A stretch of 64,000 bases of DNA from Austwickia chelonae (GCF_003391095.1 NZ_CP031447.1:558001-622000); one strand, 5' to 3'. Positions 35,285-44,260 are shown, counted from the stretch's first letter. The notes: generated by a model from the sequence alone, not told the origin. Program-made: numbers and translations.

Positions 35285-36068
35285 GGTGTGTTTCCTCCCG
35301 GACACCCAGGGGTGTCCATCCGGGGCCGGGTGGGTCGTGGGGTGCCAGGTGGTGGTGGCCGCCGGTGGCCGTCGTCGGGGGGTTCTCTCCGGCCGGCCGG
35401 TCGTCGGTGATGCGTCCGCCGTGCATGGTGACGATGCGGGTGACGGCCTCGGCAAGGGCGTCGAGTTCGTGGGTCACGGTCAGCAGAGTGACGCCTTCAC
35501 CGGTGAGCCGGGTCATCGCCTGGGCCAGGACGGCCTGGTTGGATTCGTCGACTCCGGCGGTGGGTTCGTCCATGATCAGGATCTCGGGTTCGGCGGCCAT
35601 GGCCCGGGCGACGAGTACTCGGCGTTGTTGCCCGCCGGAGAGGTGGGTGACATCGGCTTTCTCCATGCCGCCGAGCCCGACGACCTCCAGGGCGTGGGTC
35701 ACGATCTGGAGATCGCGGCGCCGTAGCCGCCCGAGGAGGCCGGTGTGGGGAAGCCGTCCGATGGCGACGATCTCCCCGACGGTGGCGACCACGGAGGTGG
35801 ACAGGGTGTGCCGTTGGGGGACGTATCCGATGAGGCTGCGACGCCGTAGCCCGGCGAGGGGGTCGCCGAGGACGCGTACCTTCCCGCCGAGGTGGTCGTT
35901 CAGGCCGAGGAGTCCACGGACGAGGGTGGATTTGCCGCATCCGTTGGGCCCTAGGACAGCCAGCGATTCCCCGCGGTCCACGTGCAGGTCGATACCGGAG
36001 ACGATCGTGCGGCCGGCGTACCCGAAGGATGCCGACCGCACGTCGATGACCGTGCTGCGATCTGTCAC
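35277..36068 (-). CDS. znuC: Zinc ABC transporter ATP-binding protein ZnuC
   Basis: ATPase subunit of the zinc importer, 263 residues. Walker A GPNGCGKST, signature LSGGQQRR, Walker B ILIMDEPTAGVD and the switch His in LTVTHEL are all present. The C-terminal 40 residues are Pro/His-rich (GGHHHLAPHD) and not part of the ABC fold. ATG 36068 overlaps the znuA stop by 4 bases. Confidence 0.95.
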   Translation of the reverse strand: MTDRSTVIDVRSASFGYAGRTIVSGIDLHVDRGESLAVLGPNGCGKSTLVRGLLGLNDHLGGKVRVLGDPLAGLRRRSLIGYVPQRHTLSTSVVATVGEIVAIGRLPHTGLLGRLRRRDLQIVTHALEVVGLGGMEKADVTHLSGGQQRRVLVARAMAAEPEILIMDEPTAGVDESNQAVLAQAMTRLTGEGVTLLTVTHELDALAEAVTRIVTMHGGRITDDRPAGENPPTTATGGHHHLAPHDPPGPGWTPLGVREETHRA

Positions 36069-37045
36069 GAGCAGCTCTGCCCCTTCTTCAACGTGGCGAG
36101 GTTGGCGCGCATGACCTCGATGTAGTTCTTTCCTGCGGACTTGTCGTTGATGCCTTCGATGGGGTCGAGCACAGCGGTCTGGGCGCCGGTCTCCTTGGCG
36201 ATGGTCTGCGCCACCGCGGGGCTGACCAGGGTTTCGGTGTAGATCGTGCCGACCTTGTTGTCCTTGACGAAGTCGGTGATCTTGGCCATGCGAGCGGCAT
36301 CGGGCTCTTTGTCGGGGGAGATGCCGGCGATGGACATCTGCTGCAGCTTGTACCGCTCGGCGAGGTAACCGAAGGCGGCGTGGCTGGTGACGAGTTTCTT
36401 GTTGCTGCAGGTCTTCAGGCCTTCAGCGAAGTCGGTGTCAAGGGAGGCGAGCTCTTTGGTGAAGGCCTCGGCGTTCTTCTCGTAGTCGGCCTTGTTGGCA
36501 GCGTCGATCTCGCCGAGTTTGGTGGCGACAGCTCTGACGGCTTTGGTGTACCGGACGGGGTCGAGCCAGAAGTGGGGGTCTTTCTCGTCGTCCTTGTGGT
36601 CGTCCTTGTGCGGGCTGACGGTGGGGGTCTCGTGGTCGTGGTCCTTGTGGTCGCCGTGGTCGTGGCCGTCGGAGGTGGCTTTCAAGGTGAGATCGACATC
36701 TTTGGTGATGTCGTAGGCGTTCTTGGCGTTCTGTTCTTTGAGCGCTTTGTCGACGGCAGGCTGGAGGCCTTTTTCGTAGACGGCGAGTTTTGCCGAGGTG
36801 ACCTTGGCGATGTCCTGGGGGGTGAGTTCCAGGTCGTGGGGTTCTACACCGGGTTTAGTCAGATTGGTGACCGTGACATGGGTGCCACCGACTTTCTCCA
36901 CGATGTGCTGGAGGGGGTAGAAGGAGGCGACGACCTCGATCTTGGATCCGTTCGAGGAAGCGGATTTTGAGTCGGTGCCGCAGGCGGAGGCGGAAAGGGT
37001 GGTGGCTGCGACGAGGAGAGCAGTGGCGGCTGCACGGCGGTTCAT
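36065..37045 (-). CDS. znuA: Zinc-binding lipoprotein ZnuA
   Basis: Extracytoplasmic zinc-capturing subunit, 326 residues. A lipoprotein signal peptide ends at the lipobox SASAC (Cys22), followed by a Ser/Lys linker. Cluster A-I zinc ligands are expected at GVEPHDLEL, DPHFWLDP and TSHAAFGYLAERY. Between about residues 125 and 155 is an acidic His-rich loop (DGHDHGDHKDHDHE), characteristic of ZnuA and thought to sense or gather zinc. First gene of znuACB; a Zur box lies 21 bases upstream of its start. Confidence 0.96.
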   Translation of the reverse strand: MNRRAAATALLVAATTLSASACGTDSKSASSNGSKIEVVASFYPLQHIVEKVGGTHVTVTNLTKPGVEPHDLELTPQDIAKVTSAKLAVYEKGLQPAVDKALKEQNAKNAYDITKDVDLTLKATSDGHDHGDHKDHDHETPTVSPHKDDHKDDEKDPHFWLDPVRYTKAVRAVATKLGEIDAANKADYEKNAEAFTKELASLDTDFAEGLKTCSNKKLVTSHAAFGYLAERYKLQQMSIAGISPDKEPDAARMAKITDFVKDNKVGTIYTETLVSPAVAQTIAKETGAQTAVLDPIEGINDKSAGKNYIEVMRANLATLKKGQSCS

Positions 37046-37065
37046 GGAGGCCAGGCTAAACTAGA

Positions 37066-37080
37066 TGAGAAAGATTGTCA
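37066..37080. promoter_or_regulatory. Zur box upstream of znuA
   Basis: The 15-base site TGAGAAAGATTGTCA has matching outer arms (TGAnAAn...nTTnTCA), as in the actinobacterial Zur operator. It lies between znuA and the divergent acetyltransferase gene. Confidence 0.7.
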
Positions 37081-37203
37081 TTTAGGCTTGCCTTCCTCTT
37101 CGGATGTGTTCCTGTCCGTGCCGATCGAAGAAAGAAGCCGAGAGTGCGCCACGGCTGCCTCTCGCCGGGAGCAGGAGCAACGGATTCTGGCAGGCTTGGC
37201 TCC

Positions 37204-37809
37204 ATGAACAGTGATGACATCCCTTCAGGGGTGGAAGGCGGGCGACCTGGAGACAGGGGGTCTGCTCAGGAAGGGAAAGCGCTCGAAGAAATGCCGCAAG
37301 GTGTTCTTTCTTATGGCATCGGACATGCCCTCACCCGCGATGTCAATGCCATCCGGGAACTGGTCAAACCTTATGCGGAAAAGCGGATTCTGATTGCGAA
37401 AGATGCCGTCGCCTACTACGAAGGACTGGCTGAATTTCGGGTGGCCAGGGAAAAGGGCACCGGGCGGATCATTGGCTGCGGCGCGCTACATGTCATGTGG
37501 GAAGATCTTGCTGAAATTCGTACTCTGGCAGTCGCTCCCGATTCCTTGGGGCGGGGAGTCGGCGGAGCCCTGGTATCCCGGTTACTGGATGACGCTGAGA
37601 AGATCGGTGTTTCTCGCGTGTTCTGTCTGACCTTCGAGGTCGACTTCTTTGCGCGACATGGTTTTCAAGCCATTGACGGGCAGGCTGTTGAGCCTGAGGT
37701 CTATCTTCAGCTGCTTCGATCCTATGACGAAGGCATCGCCGAATTCCTCGATCTGGAGCGTGTGAAGCCCAACATCCTGGGTAATACGCGGATGCTGCGC
37801 ATCCTTTAG
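37204..37809 (+). CDS. ArgA-like amino-acid N-acetyltransferase (GNAT)
   Basis: A 201-residue GNAT protein close to the short actinobacterial N-acetylglutamate synthases of the Rv2747 type. Visible are TRDVNAIRELVKPYA near the start of the fold, AEIRTLAVAPDSLGRGVGGAL (acetyl-CoA loop) and VFCLTFEVDFFARHGF. The first 40 residues are a poorly conserved lead, so ATG 37291 (MPQGVLSYG) is an alternative start. Composition is less GC-rich than the neighbours. Likely makes N-acetylglutamate for arginine synthesis; no arg genes are adjacent. Confidence 0.82.
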   Translation: MNSDDIPSGVEGGRPGDRGSAQEGKALEEMPQGVLSYGIGHALTRDVNAIRELVKPYAEKRILIAKDAVAYYEGLAEFRVAREKGTGRIIGCGALHVMWEDLAEIRTLAVAPDSLGRGVGGALVSRLLDDAEKIGVSRVFCLTFEVDFFARHGFQAIDGQAVEPEVYLQLLRSYDEGIAEFLDLERVKPNILGNTRMLRIL

Positions 37810-37933
37810 GGCGTGTCTCCTAATTGGGCGGTAGGGACGCGGCTATGGGGTGTTGGAGCGCGCACGCACAGCGGCATGAGCGTGCACAGCAAATGTGTTG
37901 ACCCGGTCGAAGCCGTGCCCTGATAGTGCGGAC

Positions 37934-38305
37934 ATGGAATCGACGCCGTTCACGAACAAGCCGACCCTGTGAGGCGAGCTGGTCACGTTGCGCCCCATCC
38001 GCGCGGAGGACGCCGACGTGATCGACAACACAACGGGTCACCTCGTCGGCGAGGTCGTCCTCAACGAGTGGGACGAGGACAACGAGTCCTGCGGCTTCCG
38101 CACCTTGATCGGGGCGGCCGGCCGAGGCCGCGGGCTCGGCACCGAGGCGACCCGGCTCGTCGTCGAGCATGGCCTGACGACGATGGGCATGCACCGCATC
38201 ACTCCCGAGGTGTACGACTTCAACCCGCGCGCCCGCCATGTCTACGAGAAGATCGGCTTCGTGTACGAGGGCGCCGGCCGCGAGGCTCAGCGATCACAGC
38301 CGTGA
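37934..38305 (+). pseudogene. Broken GNAT acetyltransferase
   Basis: The frame starts MESTPFTNKPTL at 37934, meets an in-frame TGA at 37970-37972 where GNATs read a sense codon, then continues GELVTLRPIRAEDADVIDN. It jumps directly into the late half of the fold (TGHLVGEVVLNEWD, GRGLGTEATRLVV, FNPRARHVYEKIGF). About 60 middle residues are missing. At its 3' end (near 38290) the sequence switches into transposase remnant on the other strand. A stop plus an internal deletion make it non-functional. Confidence 0.8.
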
Positions 38306-38430
38306 TCCCTCTACTGCGCAGCAGGGCACGGTGAGCCCGCGAGGAGTAGGCCTTGTCCGTCATCACCCTGTCCCACGTTCCGTCGGCGGTGAATCGGCGG
38401 TGCTGCTTCCTGATCCCTTCAACCACGATC
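38288..38430 (-). mobile_element. IS5-family transposase remnant
   Basis: Minus-strand translation gives three transposase blocks run together: VVEGI, QHRRFTADGTWDRV and DKAYSSRAHRALLRSRGITAVI. In complete IS5-group transposases these lie far apart, so large internal deletions have occurred. No target duplications or matching terminal repeats were found; GGGCGTGTCTCCTAATT at 37809-37825 may be part of one old end. Confidence 0.75.
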
Positions 38431-38547
38431 CGGTGAACCCCGGAACCGTGAGCCCCGGCGCCCGTCCGAGGACCTCGGCTGCGCCACTGTTCACGCCAGC
38501 TCGCCTGGTCGCCGCGCTCCCTCCCACTTCAGCGATGAAGAGCGGAG

Positions 38548-39219
38548 TTACTTCGGACGACGGAGCGGAACCGGTTCGAGCTCAGGAATCGTGAAAATGC
38601 GGTCACAGTGATCGGCCACGGTATCGCTGTGGGTCGCCACGATGACGGCACGTCCTCCGTCGGCCAGTTCACGCAGCATGCCCATGACCATCGCCTCGTT
38701 GGCCTCGTCCAGGGCTGCGGTCGGCTCGTCGGCCACGATGATGCGGCTCGGTTTGACCAGGAGACGCGCCAAGGCCACTCGTTGCTGCTCACCACCGCTG
38801 AGGGTATGCACAGGATCAGCGGATCTTCCCTCCAGGCCGACCTTTTTGAGTACGTCTTCAACATTGATTCTCTTCATCCAAAGGCGAGGCCTGGCGGCTA
38901 TGTCTATGTTCTCTTGAACAGAGCACGATTCGACTAGCGCGTAGTCCTGGAATAAGTAACCGATGACACTCTGTCGCATCATCCTTTTTGCCCGGCTGGA
39001 TGACGACGAAGCCTCAACTCCAAGGAGTTTCACCGAACCGCTGTCAGGTTGCTCAAGAAGTCCGATGCAGTGCAGGAGGGTGGATTTTCCACTTCCGCTG
39101 ACCCCTCTGACGGCAAGCATCTCTCCTGCACCGACTTGGAGTTCGATATCAGACCAGAGAAGATGTGTGCCATAAGATTTGGTTAGTCCGCTTATTGTGA
39201 TGATTTCTGTGTTCCCCAT
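38548..39219 (-). CDS. ABC transporter ATPase, lactococcin-972 export/immunity type
   Basis: A 223-residue ATPase of the LolD/MacB-like group. Walker A GVSGSGKST, signature LSGGEQQR, Walker B IIVADEPTAALD and the switch His in VATHSD are present. It lies 38 bases downstream of a seven-helix DUF1430-type membrane protein, the pairing seen in lactococcin-972 bacteriocin loci. The 5' third is AT-richer, like its partner, while the 3' half has normal GC. It may be a recent arrival or a recombinant; composition alone cannot decide. Confidence 0.85.
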   Translation of the reverse strand: MGNTEIITISGLTKSYGTHLLWSDIELQVGAGEMLAVRGVSGSGKSTLLHCIGLLEQPDSGSVKLLGVEASSSSSRAKRMMRQSVIGYLFQDYALVESCSVQENIDIAARPRLWMKRINVEDVLKKVGLEGRSADPVHTLSGGEQQRVALARLLVKPSRIIVADEPTAALDEANEAMVMGMLRELADGGRAVIVATHSDTVADHCDRIFTIPELEPVPLRRPK

Positions 39220-39257
39220 GATTTTCTCCTGACATATTATTTGCAGTTGGAAATTTT

Positions 39258-41282
39258 CTAGGAGGCGCTGGTGGCCCTTCTTGTCAGTGTCCGGTCAACC
39301 ATGGAGATAGCCAGAAAAAGCGAAGATGCTCCGAAAATTAAGACACCAAGATAGACATAGGGAATGGTCTCACTCTGTTGAAGTAGAGAGACCGAGTCTC
39401 CGCCTGACGAAGCTATGTTTCCTTGGAAATTTTTCTCGTAGGAGAGATAGGAGAAAACGGACCCCAGAAGTATCCACAGGGCAAGTTCGCAGGTCAGGAC
39501 CCTTCGGTAAGTTCGCATAAAGGACCATCCATGGATTCTCCGGATGAAGCTTCGTTGACGGTAAAGCGTTGAATAGGCAATTGACAAGCTGAAAGAAGTA
39601 GCCAGAAGTGTCAGGGCGGCACCGATAACTCCGACGACGGTGAAATTTATCTCACGCTTTTTTTCAGTAAGTTTTTGTGTGGAAGAAGTTCCTGCCAGTG
39701 AAATACCGGACAGGGCCTCCTTGAGTTGAGGAGAGTCGAGGATGATCCCACGTGCTTCTGAGGCATCCGTCATGAGCACGCCGCCGGAGGAGGCGGCAGA
39801 GGCGATGAAATCCCCATTCAGCGACCTGTCAGGAATACGGATGACAAAGTCTGGCTCACTGAGAGCTGAAATGCCTAGACCTTGTGAATCATAAGTAAAA
39901 AATCTAGAGCCTTGCTCCAGCTCGGCGTAACTAAATTTTTTGGAAAAGTCAGAATTTAAGCTGAATTGTATTGCTTTTTGAATCTCGGTTCTAATATTTT
40001 TACTACTTGATCCTGAGCTTCGAATCGCGATGCACGCGTCGCTTCCGCATGACTTGAGGCTCTCCGGAATATTGTTGCGCTTCACATACTGATCATTAAT
40101 GATCAGAGCGTTCTGAGGTCGGCTTTCTTCGCTGATGGACATCAGCAGTTTGTGGGCTATGACGAGATGCGACTTCTTATCTTCCTCAGCGAGCCATCGC
40201 TCTACCGGGTCCATAGCCTTTTTTTGAGATTCAGAATCTGTCATCACAGAACCTACGCCGTGAAAAATGAGTCGGCCTACTCTGGCGTTCTCACCATGCC
40301 AGTGTTCATGCTCTTTTTCTGCAGAGGTGACCTGCGCTCCAGCGAGGGCAAGCGTTGTCGAGAGCGATATGACAAGCCCTGCTGCTGGAGCTCGGACCAA
40401 GCAGGAAGAAGAGATGAGAGGAATTCCTTCGGCTCTGCCCTTGACCTGCGAGAGTATCGCAGTGCAGCGCCAGGCAACTGCTGCGGAGAGGATGTGGACG
40501 ATGAAGATAGCTGATAATGAAGCGACGAGCGCGTAAGCTGCCGTCCAGAGAAATGTATCTAGTTGTCCGAGTTGATTATATAAATGAAGAAAAAAGATCG
40601 AGGCTGCTCCTGAGGCTGCACATGATAGGACGGCTTGCGTGGAGCTAGATTTTATTTGACGAGATATTTCTGTGGTAAATGCATGGCCGTTCATGCGTTT
40701 GATTCCATATTGCCTGCCGCATGAAAACTGATATGCGACGATGGTGGCGCATAAAGCTGCTATTATTCCTATAATGGCCCATTCCATCCCTCTTTGGAGG
40801 GAGATCATTTGAAATAGTCCGATTTTGCCATGGGCTGTCGCTTTGAGTCCGAGTTGTTCGAGCTGCGTGGCGAACTCAGTTGCTTGTCCAGGGGTTCCAT
40901 AGACGAGGTACTGGCCTGACCAGTCGTTGTTCTCGAGGTTCAACGGTGTGACTTTGGTCGACATCTTGCTGCTGAAGTCGGGATATCTTTGGTTTATCTC
41001 CGGCGCGGACGATGGGATTAATCTGATTGTTCGCGCTTCGCCTGGGTCGGTGGAGTCCGGCTCGACGCGCCCAATCGTGATCCTTTCGGATCGAACAAAA
41101 CTCACCACTTTTTCGTAGGCATCCTCGGCGTTGATATTTATTTTTCCATTAGCGATGACATGTGCAGGTGAGTCGTGTGTCGGATAGCTCGCATCTGTGG
41201 CTGAAAGGCAAAAAAATGCAATCAAGAAGCATAGTGGTGCAATTAACTTGTAGATAGATTTCATATCCTTGTCGTCTTGCAT
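39258..41282 (-). CDS. Bacteriocin-associated integral membrane protein (DUF1430, FtsX-like ABC permease)
   Basis: A 674-residue protein, markedly AT-rich for this genome. A signal-like helix (about residues 10-28) is followed by an outside domain of about 135 residues, four helices between about 165 and 325, a second outside domain of about 225 residues and three final helices. This duplicated FtsX-like plan matches the bacteriocin-associated seven-helix proteins found with lactococcin-972-type ABC ATPases; they are thought to give immunity or export. ATG 41264 (MKSIYKLIAPL) is an alternative start that begins exactly at the signal helix. No bacteriocin gene was found in the 190 bases upstream. 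Confidence 0.75.
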   Translation of the reverse strand: MQDDKDMKSIYKLIAPLCFLIAFFCLSATDASYPTHDSPAHVIANGKININAEDAYEKVVSFVRSERITIGRVEPDSTDPGEARTIRLIPSSAPEINQRYPDFSSKMSTKVTPLNLENNDWSGQYLVYGTPGQATEFATQLEQLGLKATAHGKIGLFQMISLQRGMEWAIIGIIAALCATIVAYQFSCGRQYGIKRMNGHAFTTEISRQIKSSSTQAVLSCAASGAASIFFLHLYNQLGQLDTFLWTAAYALVASLSAIFIVHILSAAVAWRCTAILSQVKGRAEGIPLISSSCLVRAPAAGLVISLSTTLALAGAQVTSAEKEHEHWHGENARVGRLIFHGVGSVMTDSESQKKAMDPVERWLAEEDKKSHLVIAHKLLMSISEESRPQNALIINDQYVKRNNIPESLKSCGSDACIAIRSSGSSSKNIRTEIQKAIQFSLNSDFSKKFSYAELEQGSRFFTYDSQGLGISALSEPDFVIRIPDRSLNGDFIASAASSGGVLMTDASEARGIILDSPQLKEALSGISLAGTSSTQKLTEKKREINFTVVGVIGAALTLLATSFSLSIAYSTLYRQRSFIRRIHGWSFMRTYRRVLTCELALWILLGSVFSYLSYEKNFQGNIASSGGDSVSLLQQSETIPYVYLGVLIFGASSLFLAISMVDRTLTRRATSAS

Positions 41283-41469
41283 TCTTGGTGGAAGTTAAGA
41301 TGGGGAGAATATTGTTGGGCTCAATGCTTTCTCAGGTGCCCTGAGTTGGGTGTCCTCAAGGGGGTCGGCTATTTGACTTCCCATCAGGTTACCGGTGTTT
41401 CTGCCGTAAGGTGAGCTGTTTGCCTAAGCGCACCGGTGAATTCTGCGCTGCTATCGCACAGGCTGAGGC

Positions 41470-42402
41470 CTACGCGTGCGGAGGGTGCCGACGGCGGGCC
41501 TTGAGCCGGGTGGTCGGTAACGGCGGGGCAGGCAGCCAACTCGTCGGACCCTGATAGCCGGGCACCTCCCCGAACCGGTCTTCCCGGGCATTCCACTGGT
41601 CCCGCGCCGCAGCGACCTCTTCGTGGGAAGCGCCCACGAAGTTCCACCACATCACGAATTCCTCCTCGAAGGGCGTCCCGCCCAGAAGCACCACCCGGGT
41701 CGACTCCGCTCCCACCTGCAAGGTCAGCCGTTCCTGACCGGGCTCCACCACCGCCAGGTCACCGCGGCCGACCTCGACACCGTCCACCCGGACCACCCCG
41801 TCATCGACCAGCACCCCGTGCTCGAAGGAGCATTCCACCGGCAGCGTGAACTCGGCCCCGGCCGTCAGGTCGAGCTGCGCGCCCAGCAAGGGTGTCGCCG
41901 TCGCCACCGGTGAACTGTCCACGTCCGGCAGGCGGCCCAGGAAGACCTTCGCCGTGCCGCAGCTCCCGGGAAGTGGCTTCTCGGGCGGGATATGCCGGAC
42001 GACTCCGCGGGGCATGCCGCGGTTCGCCTCGGGCAGGACCACCCACAGCTGCACCCCGTGCAGCACCGCTGTGGCCGGGGTCGACACCTCCGAGTGGGCG
42101 ATGCCATGACCCGACGTCATGAGGTTCAACTCACCCGGACGGACCACCGCCACCACGCCACTGCTGTCCCGATGCTCCAGCTCTCCGGCGAACAGCCAGG
42201 ACACCGTCTGCAACCCGGTGTGCGGATGAGGCGGCACATCCATCCGGCCCGGCTGGCCGGGACCGGCCGGAGACGGGCCGTAATGGTCCGCGAAACACCA
42301 AGCGCCCACGCAGGGCCGGTCCCGCTGCGGGATCGTGCGCCGCACGGTCATGGCGTCCGCGCCGCCCAAAGGCACTTCTTTGCCGCTCAGGATCTGCACC
42401 AT
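41470..42402 (-). CDS. Pirin family protein
   Basis: A 310-residue bicupin. The metal-binding histidines of the N-terminal cupin are visible in VPPHPHTGLQTVSWL and SGHGIAHSE. Some bacterial pirins act as quercetin dioxygenases or as redox-sensitive regulators, but the true substrate is usually unknown. ATG 42402 has GAGGAG just upstream. The pirin start lies 71 bases after the ABC-2 ATPase stop on the same strand, so read-through is possible. Confidence 0.88.
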   Translation of the reverse strand: MVQILSGKEVPLGGADAMTVRRTIPQRDRPCVGAWCFADHYGPSPAGPGQPGRMDVPPHPHTGLQTVSWLFAGELEHRDSSGVVAVVRPGELNLMTSGHGIAHSEVSTPATAVLHGVQLWVVLPEANRGMPRGVVRHIPPEKPLPGSCGTAKVFLGRLPDVDSSPVATATPLLGAQLDLTAGAEFTLPVECSFEHGVLVDDGVVRVDGVEVGRGDLAVVEPGQERLTLQVGAESTRVVLLGGTPFEEEFVMWWNFVGASHEEVAAARDQWNAREDRFGEVPGYQGPTSWLPAPPLPTTRLKARRRHPPHA

Positions 42403-42473
42403 CACCTGCTCCTCAGCCCAGGCCGCCGGGGAAGGACACTGCCAGCGTCCCACGCCGGGCAGACGAGGGCACC

Positions 42474-43436
42474 TCAACGAGACGCCAGGTAGACCCGTCG
42501 CACCACGTCCTCGATGTCGGGCTCCTCGATCGACAGATCACGCACATCGGCCTGCCGGGCCACAGCGGCCAGGACGGTCGAGGCGGAGGTCGCCGCGGAG
42601 TCGAAGGCCAGCCGTTGGCGCAGACCCTCGCCCTCCGAGGCCAGATGTTCGGTGCCGGGGATCCCGGTCAGATCGGCGGTGGGCGCGGCCAGGTCGACCA
42701 CCAGCACCCGGCGGGCACCGACCCGTGCCGCCAGGCCGGGCAGGCTGCCGTCGTAGGCGAGTCGACCCCGGTCGACCACCAGCACCCGCTCGCACAACCG
42801 CTCGATGTCCCCCACGTCGTGGGTGGTCAGCAGCAGGGTCTGCCCGTGGGCGGCGCGTTCGGCCACCAGGAACTCGCGCAGCCGTTGCTTGCTCAGCACG
42901 TCGAGCCCGATCGTCGGCTCGTCCAGGATCAACAGGTCGGGGGAGTGCAGCAGCGCCGCAGCGATCTCGGCCCGCATCCGCTGACCGAGGGAGAGCTGTC
43001 GCACCGGCCGGTCCAGGTAGTCGCCCATCTCCAGGCGTTCGACCAGCTCGGCGGTGCGCTCCCGGGTGGCCCTGGTCCCGAGGCGGTGGATCGCCCCGAG
43101 GATCGCGAAGGACTCACCGGTGGGCAGATCCCACCACAGCTGGCTGCGCTGGCCGAAGACGACCCCGATCCGCCGGGTCAGATCCTTGCGGGAGCGTTGC
43201 GGATCCAGTCCGCAGGTGCGTACCCGTCCGCCGGTGGGGGTGAGGATGCCGGTGAGCATCTTGATGGTGGTGGACTTCCCGGTGCCATTCGCGCCGATGT
43301 AGCCCACGGCTTCGCCCGGAGACACCGACACGGTCAGTTCGTCGACCGCGCGGAGCACCGCACGGCGGGTCCCCCAGTGGATACGTCGGACGAACTCCCG
43401 GGTGAGTTCCTCGGTCGTGATGATCGGCTCGGTCAT
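42474..43436 (-). CDS. ABC-2 type exporter, ATP-binding subunit
   Basis: A 320-residue ATPase with Walker A GANGTGKST, the Q-loop GQRSQLWWDLP (typical of the group paired with DUF990-type permeases), signature LSLGQRMR, Walker B LLILDEPTIGLD and switch His in LTTHDVGD. The C-terminal 80 residues form an accessory domain. ATG 43436 overlaps the permease stop by 4 bases. Probably exports a lipophilic compound; substrate unknown. Confidence 0.9.
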   Translation of the reverse strand: MTEPIITTEELTREFVRRIHWGTRRAVLRAVDELTVSVSPGEAVGYIGANGTGKSTTIKMLTGILTPTGGRVRTCGLDPQRSRKDLTRRIGVVFGQRSQLWWDLPTGESFAILGAIHRLGTRATRERTAELVERLEMGDYLDRPVRQLSLGQRMRAEIAAALLHSPDLLILDEPTIGLDVLSKQRLREFLVAERAAHGQTLLLTTHDVGDIERLCERVLVVDRGRLAYDGSLPGLAARVGARRVLVVDLAAPTADLTGIPGTEHLASEGEGLRQRLAFDSAATSASTVLAAVARQADVRDLSIEEPDIEDVVRRVYLASR

Positions 43437-44260
43437 CCGCCGCCTCCTTGGTAATGCTTCGTCCCGCGATTCCACAGCCAGGCCACCACGAGCCACACCC
43501 CGGCAGCGACCAGCGGTGAGGCCCAGGCGAGTTGGGGGAGGAGCCAGGGGATCTGTTCCGGGGCGTCCAGTCCGAGGAGGGCCAAGGCCGGCAGGTAGCC
43601 GGTGAAGGCCACCGGCACCGCCACGACGAAGAGCCCGATCAGGTACGGCGGGAAGATCGAGGTCGGCTGCTGGGCGGCGTAACGGCCGCCGTAGGTGAAC
43701 GCATTGGTCAGTTCGGCTCCTTCGATCAGGAAGAACTGGCAGGCGGCCGCTGCGACGAAGATCCCGCAGAAGATGATCACGCTACTGGCCAGGCAGAGCA
43801 CGAGGAGTAGGACCGTGGTCGGTGACCAGGCGATCGGGTTGACGGCCAGCCCGTAGCCCAGGGCCGTGACCCCTACGACCACCCAGCCCAGCCGACGCAG
43901 GGCGATCTCACTGGTCATCAGCTGTCCCAGGATCGACAGCGGCCTCAGGTAGAAGGCTTCCAAGGTGCCCTCACGCAGGAAGGTCGGCAGGGAGTCGACG
44001 TGGCCGACGAGTACCTGGCTGACCGAGTAGGCGCAGTGGGACAACCCGAAGAGCAGGCACACCTGCGCGAAGGTCAGCCCGCCGAGGGAGCGCACATTGT
44101 GGAAGACGATCCACACCTCGACGAACTCGATGAGTCCGAAGAGCAGACTGGCCGCGACGTCCAGCGTGAAGGAGACGCCGTAGACCTTCTGGCTGCGCAG
44201 CCGGGAGACGAGAATCGTCGCATAAGGACCGCGCTGTCTGTCTTTCGCCCGTTCAGCCAC
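43433..44260 (-). CDS. ABC-2 family permease (DUF990-like), second subunit
   Basis: A 275-residue, six-helix permease with family segment GTLEAFYLRPLSILGQLM and a conserved GLLFVVAVPVAFTGYLPA-like helix near the end. It starts at GTG 44260, overlapping the preceding permease gene by 8 bases, and ends inside the ATPase start. It pairs with the first permease to form a heterodimeric channel. Confidence 0.85.
   Translation of the reverse strand: MAERAKDRQRGPYATILVSRLRSQKVYGVSFTLDVAASLLFGLIEFVEVWIVFHNVRSLGGLTFAQVCLLFGLSHCAYSVSQVLVGHVDSLPTFLREGTLEAFYLRPLSILGQLMTSEIALRRLGWVVVGVTALGYGLAVNPIAWSPTTVLLLVLCLASSVIIFCGIFVAAAACQFFLIEGAELTNAFTYGGRYAAQQPTSIFPPYLIGLFVVAVPVAFTGYLPALALLGLDAPEQIPWLLPQLAWASPLVAAGVWLVVAWLWNRGTKHYQGGGG

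Noticed and set aside
41283-41469. Search for a lactococcin-972-like precursor gene upstream of the membrane protein
   Set aside because: Only a 14-codon frame on the plus strand and no secreted-peptide frame on the minus strand; no precursor could be supported.
41384-41650. 88-residue minus-strand frame at the pirin 3' end
   Set aside because: It overlaps the pirin coding region in another frame and shows no independent start signal or motif.
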